Of a DNA stretch of 64,000 bases, positions 1-9,900 are shown piece after piece. The stretch is from NCBI RefSeq assembly GCF_000517105.1, contig NZ_KI912148.1, positions 62,001-126,000 on the forward strand, given 5' to 3'. Positions within the stretch are counted from its first letter, which is position 1. Each line of letters starts with the position of its first letter. The DNA is from Fischerella sp. PCC 9605 (GTDB taxonomy: Bacteria > Cyanobacteriota > Cyanobacteriia > Cyanobacteriales > Nostocaceae). The notes beneath the pieces were generated by a model. That model did no database searches. It worked only from the letters and a program-made list of their open reading frames with translations, and was not told the DNA's origin. Made by a program: the position numbers and the translations under genes.

Positions 1-228
1 TTGAATCATTTCCCAGGTGTAAGCCAATTTACGGTTAGGATTATCACTTTTGGAAAGCTGCACTGGATTACCTGGAATACAAACTCCTGTCATTGGCCCG
101 GTATTCGGACAGTGTGCTGTTACTACCTCTCCAGATGCAAGTTCAACATCAGCAAAAAAGCGCTTGTAGCGTTTTAGCAGGATACCAGGATATAAGGGTG
201 GGTAACGGTAAAGGTAGTCATTTGTCAT
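1..228 (-). CDS. sfsA: SfsA family protein (N-terminal part, cut by window edge)
   Basis: Partial gene: 76 codons from the N-terminus, running off the left edge. The reading [14 protein letters not shown], then [11 protein letters not shown], then [17 protein letters not shown] matches the conserved N-terminal half of SfsA (sugar fermentation stimulation protein homologue), a widespread nucleic-acid-binding-like family whose exact role is unsettled. The only in-frame ATG lies inside a TTTGTCA heptamer array, with an in-frame TGA two codons upstream, so the start codon is supplied by the repeat itself. No Shine-Dalgarno sequence is visible. The family assignment rests on motifs seen directly; the rest of the protein cannot be judged. 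Confidence 0.85.
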   Translation of the reverse strand, partial: MTNDYLYRYPPLYPGILLKRYKRFFADVELASGEVVTAHCPNTGPMTGVCIPGNPVQLSKSDNPNRKLAYTWEMIQ

Positions 229-310
229 TTGTCATTTGTCATTTGTTAGTAGTTAGTGGTTAGTAGTTAGTAGTTAGTGGTTAGTAGTCATTGGTCATTG
301 GTCATTTGTT
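217..310. repeat. STRR heptamer arrays (TTTGTCA / TTAGTAG types)
   Basis: Tandem TTTGTCA units are followed by degenerate TTAGTAG/TTAGTGG and CATTGGT units. This is typical cyanobacterial short tandem repeat DNA. The first units overlap the start of the sfsA gene. Confidence 0.85.
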
Positions 311-317
311 ATTGGTT

Positions 318-395
318 CTTTCCCTTACTCCCCATCTCCCCATCTCCCCATCCCCCACTCTCCCACTCCCCCCATCTCCCCATCTCCCCATCCTA
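318..395. repeat. STRR array of CCCCATCT units
   Basis: C-rich tandem units of about 8 bases (CCCCATCT, CCCACTCT variants) fill the gap before the TPR gene. There is no coding potential. Confidence 0.8.
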
Positions 396-499
396 AAATA
401 AGGAATGAGTCAACCGTAGGCTGGAGTTTAAAGTATAAAGGATGAAGTGAATTGTTTTCATTTTGATATTCTTCTGCCTTCTGTCTTTAAGCAAACGCC

Positions 500-1771
500 A
501 TGAATGATGATTTTTACAATAGTGGATTGGAAAGAGCTAAGCAAAAAGACTATGCTGGAGCCATTGAGGATTTTACCCGTGCTATACAGATAAATCCTTA
601 TTTTGCCGAAGCTTACTATCAACGGGGTTTAGCATACTATGATTTGGAAGAAATTCTCCAAGCTGTTTCTGATTACACCGAAGCCCTTAAGCTTAATCCC
701 GAAAGTTTTGAGGCTTATTATTGTCGGGCGTTAGCGCGAGTAGCGCTGAAAAATCTGCCGGGTGCGCTTGCAGACGTAGATAAAGCTATTCGTCTCAATC
801 CTCATTATGCAGCGGCTTATAGTTTGCGGGGAATTATACACCGCAAACAGGGGTATATTTATGAGGCGATCGCTAATTTTAAAAAGGCAGCGGAACTATA
901 TCTACAGCAAAAGGATAAAGAAAACTGTCGCCTCTGTTTAGAAAAGATTAAACAACTGCAACCAAAAGAAAATCCTGCTGTGGTTCTCCAACCAGCTTCC
1001 CCAACTGCACCTATAATGTCGCCAAAGGAATATTTTACCCAGTTATTGGAAAGGGCAGAAAAGGGAGACACTCGCCAAGCGTTGGAAGATTTAAACTGGG
1101 CATTGCAAGTTGATCCGCAGGATGCACAAGCTTATTGCTGTCGTGGGGTTGTGCGTTGCAAACTGGGTAATTATCGGGAAGCGATCGCAGATTTTAACCA
1201 AGCACTACAACTTAATTTTCAAGATGCGATTGTCTATCGCAACCGGGGAAAAGCCCGTTCCCAATTAGGAGATCATCAAGGGGCGATCGCCGATCTCAAC
1301 AAAGCACTCCAACTTCAACCCGAAGATGCACTCATTTATGTTGCCAGAGGAAATGTCTATCGGGTAATGGGTAATTATCTCGGTGCTGTACAAGATTATA
1401 CTAAGGCGCTGCAAATCAATCCTGATGATGCTCAAGCTTACTATAATCGCGGTCTTGCTTACACTTGCTTAGAAGAAATGCAACGTGCCTTTGCAGATTA
1501 TCAGCAGGCAGCAAGTATTTTTTGTGAGAAAGAAGACTGGGGAAATTACCAGCAAGTTATAGATAGTCTCAAAAAAATCCAAACTCCTAGTTCTGAGTCT
1601 AAACAAGCAAGGTATATGCTGCTACGACAGCGTTTGTTGAGACTGGTTGGTGGCTATTGGGAAATCGCCCAACGACTGATTGAACAGGCGAAAAGATACC
1701 ATCCTGGGATGTCAGAGGAATGGTATATGGAAAAAGTCATAGATGATTTAGAACGCGATCGCGGTGGATAA
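500..1771 (+). CDS. Tetratricopeptide repeat protein
   Basis: 423 residues built almost wholly of 34-residue TPR units. Four or so lie in residues 4-150, then comes a linker rich in Pro/Gln/Lys (about 150-175), then five more in residues 178-350 (for example AIADFNQALQLN and AVQDYTKALQINP). The last 50 residues are a different, basic helical tail. No signal peptide or membrane segment is seen, so a cytoplasmic scaffold is likely. TPRs bind protein partners; the partner cannot be told from the sequence. The gene stands alone: sfsA runs away on the other strand and about 400 bases without a gene follow. The ATG at 500 has no strong ribosome binding site. Confidence 0.85.
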   Translation: MNDDFYNSGLERAKQKDYAGAIEDFTRAIQINPYFAEAYYQRGLAYYDLEEILQAVSDYTEALKLNPESFEAYYCRALARVALKNLPGALADVDKAIRLNPHYAAAYSLRGIIHRKQGYIYEAIANFKKAAELYLQQKDKENCRLCLEKIKQLQPKENPAVVLQPASPTAPIMSPKEYFTQLLERAEKGDTRQALEDLNWALQVDPQDAQAYCCRGVVRCKLGNYREAIADFNQALQLNFQDAIVYRNRGKARSQLGDHQGAIADLNKALQLQPEDALIYVARGNVYRVMGNYLGAVQDYTKALQINPDDAQAYYNRGLAYTCLEEMQRAFADYQQAASIFCEKEDWGNYQQVIDSLKKIQTPSSESKQARYMLLRQRLLRLVGGYWEIAQRLIEQAKRYHPGMSEEWYMEKVIDDLERDRGG

Positions 1772-2196
1772 ATCTGCAAGGTTGAAAGAATGGGGAACAG
1801 ATTAAACAAGTAAGTTTTCAGTAGTTTATAAAAGACTCTTCATCTTTATTCACGATTTTGATTCTCTTTTTCACCGGAAAAGTGCATAAGTTGATTGTAG
1901 GAACACCTAATAGTAACCAAGTCGATTTCTGAGAAACGTTAGAACGCTTAAAAGTGAATAGCACTCAACTAAGCTGAAGCTTTTGGATAGTAAAGGTTTA
2001 GAACAAGAGGTGTGTAGCAACTCCTGGTGGAAATTCTTTCCAAGTTTTTGATATTTGCTATCTAAAGTTAAATCAACAAGTGAGATCTGAATTCAAAGTG
2101 TTTGCGTTTTATCTTAGTGCTATTTCGCTCACAAGCATTAGCGTACGCCATGAAAGAGCTTGTTACAACACTTAATTGTGCAAAGGAGGAATCATA
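1772..2196. other. Intergenic region, nothing recognised
   Basis: About 425 bases, AT-rich, with no open frame of note and no clear repeat or RNA fold. The last bases hold the AAAGGAGG ribosome binding site of the next gene. Confidence 0.6.
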
Positions 2197-2490
2197 ATGT
2201 CGAAGAGTACAGATAAACTATTTTTAGATGCTGTTAAGCAAGTAGCATTACCTAGCTGTAAAAAAAAATCATTGGTTCAGCGATATCTGCAAAATCCCTT
2301 CTCGATTGCATGGTCAAAATTGACCACCCTAATTAAAGTTGTCCAAAGTCCCCAAGCAGAAGTGTTGGAAGACGATCAAACCAAGGAATACAGATCGTAT
2401 ACCCGAGAGCAATATTTGTACCATCCTTTCACAGATCGCATCGATCCATCCCTTTACTACACCATTTTCTATCCTCACCAACGGTTTTAA
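2197..2490 (+). CDS. Small hypothetical protein (97 residues)
   Basis: Not recognised. The ATG at 2197 is chosen because a near-perfect AAAGGAGG (2183-2190) sits six bases upstream; a TTG at 2176 would waste that site. The protein is basic in its first half (CKKKSLVQRYLQN) and Tyr-rich in its second (EYRSYTREQYLYHP, SLYYTIFYPHQRF). It has no signal peptide, no hydrophobic helix and only one cysteine. It stands alone between intergenic stretches and is probably cytoplasmic. The strong ribosome binding site suggests real expression; the function is unknown. Confidence 0.65.
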   Translation: MSKSTDKLFLDAVKQVALPSCKKKSLVQRYLQNPFSIAWSKLTTLIKVVQSPQAEVLEDDQTKEYRSYTREQYLYHPFTDRIDPSLYYTIFYPHQRF

Positions 2491-2562
2491 GCTTGCATCA
2501 CCATAAATCAAAAAATGTTAGAAACTTCACTTCTCAGTTCGTCGCTAGAGATGGTATAGTAG

Positions 2563-2619
2563 AAGGCTGGTAAAGGTGCTTTGGGCTAATTGTTCAACAC
2601 AAATACGTTTGCCAGCCTT
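2563..2619 (+). other. Long stem-loop; possible small RNA or terminator of the 97-residue gene
   Basis: AAGGCTGGTAAA (2563-2574) pairs with TTTGCCAGCCTT (2608-2619), a 12-bp stem with one G-U pair around a 33-base loop. It lies 72 bases after the stop codon of the small gene and is followed by CATTTTGCTT rather than a clean T-run. A structured RNA and a weak terminator are both possible. Confidence 0.4.
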
Positions 2620-2691
2620 TCATTTTGCTTAGTTATTTCCTATTTCTAATAAACATCTGGTAGAAATTAATTATGCGTTACCCAAAATCTT

Positions 2692-2721
2692 TGTAGAGAC
2701 GCGAAATTTCGCGTCTCTACA
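2692..2721. repeat. 30-bp perfect palindrome (TGTAGAGACG family)
   Basis: Two 15-base arms, TGTAGAGACGCGAAA and its exact complement, with no loop. A second member of the same family lies at 59300-59329. It sits between the small gene and the 3' end of the kinase gene, where it could act as a bidirectional transcript end. Confidence 0.8.
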
Positions 2722-2776
2722 TTATTTTTCACGCCTAGGTTTAATAATTGAGATTTGCCCTTAATTTTTTACGCAG

Positions 2777-4813
2777 TTAGGGCATTGCGCTTCTGAGTTT
2801 TTCAGCTTGATTATATGAATTAGCAGCTTCTGCTGGCTTTCCTAATTCTTTTAAAATATCTCCCCGGATATCCCACACATCAGGATCTTGGGGTTGCAAG
2901 TCTTTTGCTTTGTCAATGGCAACTAGCGCTTCTTTGTAGCGTTGTAATTCTAACAGCGCTAATGCTTTACCCACCCAAGCAGGAGAAAAATCATCTTTTA
3001 AAATAGTAGTTTGCTCAAAGGCTTTCAAGCCTTCCTCGTGATTTCTTAAGGTTTGTGTCAGTAAAATTCCTTGGTTAAACCAAACTAGATAATCTTGCGG
3101 ACGGATTTCACTAGCTTGCTTAAAAGCAAATAAGGCTTTGCTAGGTTGTCCTAATAAATTTAGCGCATTGCCTTTACCAATTAAAGCTTCATAAAAATTA
3201 CTATCAATTTTGAGTGCTTCTTCGTAAGAATTAAGTGCATCTTGCGGACGGTTTAATTTGAGTAATATAGAACCTCGATCTGTCCAGATAATTGGGTTTT
3301 TTCGCTTAATTGTATTGATAAGATCGTTATAAGACCATAGTGCTTCTTCAAAGTAAGGCTTGGCAGCTTGTCGCCCTTGCGATTGTTCTATAGCAAAACC
3401 TATTTCCTGCCAAATTCTTGGATCGTCTGGTTTAAGTTGCTTGACCTGCTCTAAGTTCTCTAATGCTTCTTTTTTTTGACCTAATGCTAACAGAGACAAA
3501 CCTTTTCCACTCAATGCTTCAGCATTGTTATTGTCAATTTTAAGTGCTTGCTCATAGGTATCTAGAGCTTCTTGATATCTTTGTTGTTTATATAAAACCT
3601 TACCTTTATTAATGAAGGTTTTCATCAAAATTCTTTTATCTTTAGGCTGGAGAGAAATCGCCTTATTATAAGATTCTAATGCCGCAGAATCGCGCCCTAA
3701 GATAAACAGTGCATCTCCTCTTCCTCTCCAGGCTTCGGCTGAGTTTGGTTGAATTTCTTTGAGGTTATTAAACTGGTCAAGGGCTGCTTCTGCTCGGTGT
3801 TCATCAAGTAAATTATTACCCTGATAGGAATAATATAAAGGTCGCAAAAAAGGATTAAAATTTTCTACACCAACTAATATCAATGCTAATGCTGCCAGTA
3901 AAACCGGTATATGCCAAAGCTTGACTACTCGAAACCTAGTTACCAGTTGTCGAGTACTAAATGTATTATTAAATGGATAATAAGTTGGTGGTTGAGTTGG
4001 TGCTGGGCTAACTTTAGTATTATTTAAATCTTCAAAAACATTATCTACAGAGTGGTAGCGGCGTTCGGGACTTGTATAGACCATTTTTGTTAAAATAGCC
4101 GCTAAAGAATCATCAATATCACAATTGCTAGGCCAAACAATATTGTCTTGCTCATCTCGTCTTAATTCTCTAGGGTGCATTCCAGTTAAAAGTTGAATCG
4201 CTGTTAGACCCAAAGAATAGATATCACTGTTGAAGCGTGGCTTTCCTGACATTTGTTCTGGAGGGGCATATCCAGGTGTTCCAATCATCGTTTGTGTAGG
4301 TGGCGATTGGTGTGACGGATATTTGTTTTCTAATTTTTTGACTGAGCCAAAATCAATTAATATAAATTTATTATCTCCCTTTCTGATAATTAAATTAGAT
4401 GGTTTAATATCACGATGAATAATATTTTTTGCATGCAAATATGCTAAGACAGATAAAATTTGTTGTATAAAATTAATAACTGTTTGCTCTGTCCATTGCT
4501 GACCTATTAGTTCCGCTAAAGATTTACCTTCTATATATTCTTCAACAATATAATAATTTCCTTCTTCTTCTATATAATCAAAAAATTTGGGAACTTGTTG
4601 ATTGGTCTGTAAAGTATTTAGAATATTGACTTCTCTATGAAAGAATCTTTTGGCTGTTTCAATATCAGCGTTGAGAGGGTCTAGTTTTTTAATTGCACAT
4701 AATACATTAGATAGTGTATCTGTAGCAAGATAGGTTACTCCAAAACCACCTCTTCCTAATTCTTGGATGATTTGATAGCGACCATATAAGAGCTTGTTCT
4801 TGCCTTCCGTCAT
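2777..4813 (-). CDS. Serine/threonine protein kinase with C-terminal TPRs
   Basis: 678 residues. A Hanks-type kinase domain fills about 12-268, with all key residues present: glycine loop G20-x-G22-x-x-G25, the ATP lysine K42 in CAIKK, E61, the catalytic loop HRDIKPSN (H133, D135), DFG at D154 and GTPGYAPPEQ in the activation segment. One hydrophobic segment near 300-322 (IPVLLAALALILVG) places the kinase in the cytoplasm and the following nine or so TPR units (about 325-670) probably on the far side. This is a common cyanobacterial architecture for membrane signal input. It is divergent from the TPS locus, sharing a 159-base intergenic region; whether it controls that locus is unknown. Confidence 0.93.
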   Translation of the reverse strand: MTEGKNKLLYGRYQIIQELGRGGFGVTYLATDTLSNVLCAIKKLDPLNADIETAKRFFHREVNILNTLQTNQQVPKFFDYIEEEGNYYIVEEYIEGKSLAELIGQQWTEQTVINFIQQILSVLAYLHAKNIIHRDIKPSNLIIRKGDNKFILIDFGSVKKLENKYPSHQSPPTQTMIGTPGYAPPEQMSGKPRFNSDIYSLGLTAIQLLTGMHPRELRRDEQDNIVWPSNCDIDDSLAAILTKMVYTSPERRYHSVDNVFEDLNNTKVSPAPTQPPTYYPFNNTFSTRQLVTRFRVVKLWHIPVLLAALALILVGVENFNPFLRPLYYSYQGNNLLDEHRAEAALDQFNNLKEIQPNSAEAWRGRGDALFILGRDSAALESYNKAISLQPKDKRILMKTFINKGKVLYKQQRYQEALDTYEQALKIDNNNAEALSGKGLSLLALGQKKEALENLEQVKQLKPDDPRIWQEIGFAIEQSQGRQAAKPYFEEALWSYNDLINTIKRKNPIIWTDRGSILLKLNRPQDALNSYEEALKIDSNFYEALIGKGNALNLLGQPSKALFAFKQASEIRPQDYLVWFNQGILLTQTLRNHEEGLKAFEQTTILKDDFSPAWVGKALALLELQRYKEALVAIDKAKDLQPQDPDVWDIRGDILKELGKPAEAANSYNQAEKLRSAMP

Positions 4814-4914
4814 TTTAATATATATTCCTTCATTGAAAGCAATATCTTATAACTACTCATTTTTCCTTTTGGTTTTCTATACTACCTCGTTAACTTTTAT
4901 TATAATTCTCTATG

Positions 4915-4941
4915 CTACATACCATAATCTATGGTATGTAG
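4915..4941. promoter_or_regulatory. 12-bp perfect inverted repeat upstream of tpsB; candidate operator
   Basis: CTACATACCATA and TATGGTATGTAG are exact complements separated by three bases. The site is 31 bases before the tpsB start and 101 bases before the divergent kinase start. Its size and dyad symmetry fit a dimeric regulator site, but a hairpin in the tpsB leader is equally possible. No regulator is identifiable. Confidence 0.5.
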
Positions 4942-4972
4942 AGTTAATTAATATAAGTTTATCAATATTTTA

Positions 4973-6922
4973 ATGCGTTACCAAACCTTGAAACTGAAAT
5001 TAACTGTTTCGTTAATCTTGGAAGTGTTAATAGCCTTCTCTGCTTTTAAAGCTTGGGCTGGAAACGTTCCAGAGCGGTCTTTTGATACTGAAAGCTTATT
5101 TGTCAAACATGAGCAAATAGAAATCAAAACACAGAAGCAAAAAATTATACAAGCCTCTGTGCCAAATACAACTAGTCAGGATAGTGAAGCAGGAACTGAA
5201 AATGAATCTAATTTTTTTAATCCTGAATTCCCTCTTCTAAATCAAACTCAAATTAGTAAAGCATCAACTTTGATTCTGTCCCAGCGTCCTGATATTAGTC
5301 CTCCTACCCCACTTCCTCCGACACCACCACCACAACCAATACCAGAACCCCAACCATTACCAACACCTCCTCTAGAAGAAACTCCGTCTCCACCAACAGA
5401 ACCTTCACCACGTCCCGAAATTCCTGGAAGCATCACTATTAGCAAATTCGAGTTTGAAGGAAATACTGCATTCAGCGACGAGAAGTTAAACGCAGCCATA
5501 GCCAACTTTCTCAACCGACCGATCGCCTTTTCTGAACTGTTGCAAGTTGAGAACGTTATCACAGATCTGTACACCAAAGCAGGATACATCAATTCTGGTG
5601 CTGTTATCCCTGCTGACCAAACTTTGCCAAGGAAGGGAGCAGTAGTCAAGGTTCAGATTATTGAAGGTGCAATAGAAGATATTAAAATCACGGGTACAAA
5701 CCGTTTGAACCCTAACTATGTACGCAGTCGCATTGCCCTTGCCACTTCTAAACCTTTAAATCGAGATCGTCTTCTAGAAGCACTGCAACTATTGCAGCTT
5801 GATCCTTTGATCGCAAATATTTCTGCGGAATTATCTGCGGGTTCGCGCCCGGAATTAAGTTTACTGGAAGTCAATGTTAGAGAAGCAGATTCGTCAAGAA
5901 CAGAATTTTTTGCTGATAACGATCGCGATCCTAGTGTGGGTAGTTTTCGTAGAGGTGTCAGATTTAACGAGGGTAATTTATTTGGGTTTGGCGATCGCTT
6001 GGCATTAGAGTACACCAACAGCGATGGTAGTAACACTTATGACTTTAAGTATACAGTGCCGATTAATGCCCGCAACGGTACTATCGCTGTCGGCATCGGT
6101 AAAACCGATGTGGAAGTGATTAAAGAACCCTTTGACCGCATTGACATTGAAGGTGACTATTCTTACTTTGATTTGACTGTGCGCCAGCCGTTCGTTCAAA
6201 CTCCCACCCAAGAAGTAGCGCTAGGTCTGACCTTATCCACACAGGACAGTGAAACCGAACTGTTGGGAGAAGGTTTTCCCTTATCTCCCGGTGCAGACGA
6301 GGAAGGGCAAACGCGCGTCTCTGCACTACGGTTCTTTCAAGAATATACTCAACGCAATCCCCAACAAGTTTTTGCACTGCGATCGCAATTTAGTTTAGGG
6401 GTAGGATGGTTTGATGCCACTGTCAACGACGACCCACCCGATAGTCGCTTTTTAGCTTGGCGCGGACAAGGACAGTACGTGCGATTGTTAGCACCAGAAA
6501 CTTTGCTAGTGTTACGTTCAGATATACAATTAGCAACTAGACCCCTCGTACCCATAGAACAGTTTCGCTCAGGAGGTCTGCAAAGCGTCCGGGGTTATGG
6601 GCAGGATCAGCTTTTAACCGATAATGGCTTGTTTGCATCGGCAGAAGTCAGATTGCCCATTCTACAAGTAGAAAAAGTACAAGGGGTGTTACAATTAGCA
6701 CCATTTATCGATTTTGGCATTGGCTGGAACAATTCCGATAGTCCCGATCAAGACCCAGACCCCAATACTTTAGTTGGTATCGGCTTAGGTTTGCAGTGGC
6801 AGATGGGTGATTATCTTAACGCCCGCATTGATTACGGCGTGCCTCTGACCGACGCAGATGATCGGTATGGAACATTACAAGAACAAGGTTTTTATTTTTC
6901 CGTAAATTACAGTCCTTTTTAA
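4973..6922 (+). CDS. TpsB outer-membrane transporter (ShlB/FhaC/HecB family)
   Basis: 649 residues. A signal peptide ends at about residue 29 (A-W-A). A low-complexity Pro-rich linker (about 105-150) follows, then POTRA domains (about 152-310, starting ITISKFEFEGNTAF), then a 16-strand-type barrel to the end. The family hallmark VRGY at about 538-541 (SVRGYGQDQ) is the loop-6 motif that plugs the pore. TpsB proteins recognise the N-terminal domain of TpsA exoproteins in the periplasm and thread them across the outer membrane. It is the first gene of a same-strand run with six TpsA genes, 73 bases before the first, so one transporter probably serves all of them. The ATG at 4973 has no strong ribosome binding site. 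Confidence 0.94.
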   Translation: MRYQTLKLKLTVSLILEVLIAFSAFKAWAGNVPERSFDTESLFVKHEQIEIKTQKQKIIQASVPNTTSQDSEAGTENESNFFNPEFPLLNQTQISKASTLILSQRPDISPPTPLPPTPPPQPIPEPQPLPTPPLEETPSPPTEPSPRPEIPGSITISKFEFEGNTAFSDEKLNAAIANFLNRPIAFSELLQVENVITDLYTKAGYINSGAVIPADQTLPRKGAVVKVQIIEGAIEDIKITGTNRLNPNYVRSRIALATSKPLNRDRLLEALQLLQLDPLIANISAELSAGSRPELSLLEVNVREADSSRTEFFADNDRDPSVGSFRRGVRFNEGNLFGFGDRLALEYTNSDGSNTYDFKYTVPINARNGTIAVGIGKTDVEVIKEPFDRIDIEGDYSYFDLTVRQPFVQTPTQEVALGLTLSTQDSETELLGEGFPLSPGADEEGQTRVSALRFFQEYTQRNPQQVFALRSQFSLGVGWFDATVNDDPPDSRFLAWRGQGQYVRLLAPETLLVLRSDIQLATRPLVPIEQFRSGGLQSVRGYGQDQLLTDNGLFASAEVRLPILQVEKVQGVLQLAPFIDFGIGWNNSDSPDQDPDPNTLVGIGLGLQWQMGDYLNARIDYGVPLTDADDRYGTLQEQGFYFSVNYSPF

Positions 6923-6995
6923 ACAAGGCAGTCATACAGGGTGCAGAACAATTTTCATCTAGTTTGTTGTGATTTGTTATGAATGGAGCTTTTAC

Positions 6996-9900
6996 GTGCT
7001 CATTATCAAATCAACATTGTCTCTGACTCTGATAACTGTAACCGTGGCTACTCTTGGTAGCATTGCGCCATTAAGTATAGCTACAGCCCAAATTACGCCA
7101 GATAACAGCCTTGGTAGCGAAAATTCTGTTGTCAGTCCCGATGTCATAAATGGTATACCGAGCGATCGCATCGACGGTGGCGCTACTCGTGGGTCAAATC
7201 TCTTCCACAGTTTTCAAGAATTCAACGTCGATGAAGGTAGGGGAGCGTTCTTTTCCAATCCTAATGGCATTGCCAATATTCTTACTCGTGTCACAGGCGG
7301 TAATCCTTCCAACATTCTCGGTACGTTGGGTGTCTTAGGTAACGCAAATCTCTACTTGATTAACCCGAAAGGGATTTTTTTTGGGCCAAATGCTCGTCTG
7401 AATCTAGGTGGTTCATTTTTTGCAACAACAGCCGATAGTCTGGTATTTGACAACAATTTTGAATTTAGTGCTACCAATCCAGAAACACCGCCACTTTTAA
7501 CGGTAAATATTCCCATTGGCTTGCGATTTCGGGATAACCCAGGAAATATCGCTACAAATCGCTCTGTAGCCAGCGATGGCACTGTTGTTCGTAGTATTCT
7601 TCAGATGCAACCAGGAAAGACACTGGCGCTGGTAGGGGGTAACGTCAACTTAGATGGCGGAGTTCTGTTAGCACCGGGAGGACGAGTTGAGTTAGGAGGA
7701 TTGGCAGTTGCTGGAACAGTTGGAATAAATGCTGATGGTAGTTTGAGTTTTCCGGATGGTGTCACCAGAGCAGATGTCACACTCAGTAATAATGCATTAG
7801 TTGGTGTATCTGGACAAGGAGGAGACAGCATCGGAGTTAATGCCCGAAATTTCGAGATTTTCGCAGGCACTGACACAACTGGATTTGTAGCTGGAATTTT
7901 AAGTCCTGGAGCACCTGATGCTCAGGCTGGTGATATTGTCATTAATGCTACAGACAAAGTCAGAATCCAGGGAAATGCTAACTCCTCTGCTGGAATCTTC
8001 AATGGAGTTGACTCCTCATCATCAGGAAACGCAGGAGATGTCATTATCAACACCAATACTTTAGAAGGTATTGACAGATTTTCCATCATTTCGTCTAATT
8101 TAGGACAAGGAAATACCGGAAAAGTAAGCATTACAGCTACTGACCAAGTCTCTTTCCAGGGATTGGAGGGAGAAGGTAGCGGAGTCGGCATTTTTTTGGG
8201 AGCATCAACCGTAGGCGAGACAGATGACATTACTATCAACACGCGATCGCTGTCTTTATCCAACTTTGCTCAGCTAACTACCTCTTCTACCGGACAAGCA
8301 AAAGCAGCAAATATCCGCATCAATGCCTCTGAGTCTATATCTGTAAGCGGTAACTCAGTTCTGCAAGCTGCTAACTATGGGTTGGGGAACGCAGGAAACA
8401 TAATTATTGACGCAGAAAATGCAACTGTCTCCTTTGATGGGCCATTCACCAGCATCAACACTGGTCTTAGCAGTCGACGAGCAAATACATCTGGTGTTGA
8501 CTTAGCCCAGTCCAGACAGGGAGGCGACATTATTATCAAAGCGCGCGAATTTTCTGTCACAAATGGCGCTCAATTATTTACTACCACTTTTGCAAATGGT
8601 AATGCTGGAAATGTGAAACTAAATATCAGCGATCGGATTCAGATTGCAGGAGAAAGTGACCAACCTGACTCTAATGGCAACTTCAGTCGCAGCAGTATTT
8701 CCAGCGTTGTAGGTATTGGGGCGACTGGTAACGCTGGCAATATCGAGATGACCACGCGATCGCTTTTGATCGCTGATGGAGGACTCCTAAATTCCAGCAC
8801 CTTCGGTAAGGGGAACGCAGGCAACATCACGATTAATGCTAGCGATACTGTCTCTTTTGATGGGACAAGTAAAACAGGAGCATCTAGTGCAGCCTATAGC
8901 ACCGTGGCAACAGGAGGAGAAGGCAATGGCGGAGACATCAAAATTACTGCAAGCTCAGTTTCATTGACTAATGAGGCTCAACTGAGTGGTGATGTGAGCA
9001 GTGGGGCGACAGGCAACGCCGGCAACATCGATATTTTTACCGGATCGCTTTTTGTCAATGGTGCATCCCAAATAAATTCCGGCACTTCTGGCAAGGGGAA
9101 TGCGGGAAATATCACGATTAATGCTAGCGATACTGTCTCTTTTGATGGAGCAAAAAACGGAGATTTCCCTAGTGGAGTCTTTAGTATTGTAGACGCGGGA
9201 GGAGAGGGCAAAGGCGGAGACATCAAGATAACTGCTAGGTCGTTTTTATTGACCAATGGGGGTAGTTTAAATACCTTTGTCCGTGAAGCTTCTGATACAG
9301 AGGCTGGTGGTATTGGCGATGCTGGAAATGTGAAGCTAAATATCAGCGATACGATCCAAATTACAGGAAAAAGTGAACCTAACTCTAATGGCGACTTCAC
9401 CAAAAGTGGTATCTTCAGCAGTGTAGAAAGTGAGACTACTGGCAACGCAGGCAACATTGAGATTGTCACGGGGTCACTATTGATGAGTGATGGACTATTG
9501 AGTTCCCGAACTTTTGGTCAAGGAAATGCGGGCAACATCAACATCACAACAGGATCGCTTTTTGTAACTGATGGGGGACAGCTAAGTTCCAGCACCTTTG
9601 GACAGGGAGATGCGGGCAACGTCATAATTAATGCCACTGATACCGTCTCTTTTAATGGCACAGATAACCAAGGAGCCGCCAGTGCAGTCTTCAGCACAGT
9701 AGAAGCAGGGGGGGAGGGCAAAGGCGGAGACATCAACATCACTGCCAGATCGCTTTCATTGACTAACGGGGGTAGACTAAATACCTTTGTCCGTGAAACT
9801 TCCGATACAGATCCTGGTGGCATAGGCGATGCCGGCAATGTAAAGCTAAATATCAGCGATGCAATTAATATTGCGGGAGCGAGTGACAAAATTGACACTA

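Noticed and set aside
221-395. Possible CRISPR array from regular short repeats
   Set aside because: Units are seven to eight bases, directly tandem, without unique spacers; they are STRR arrays.
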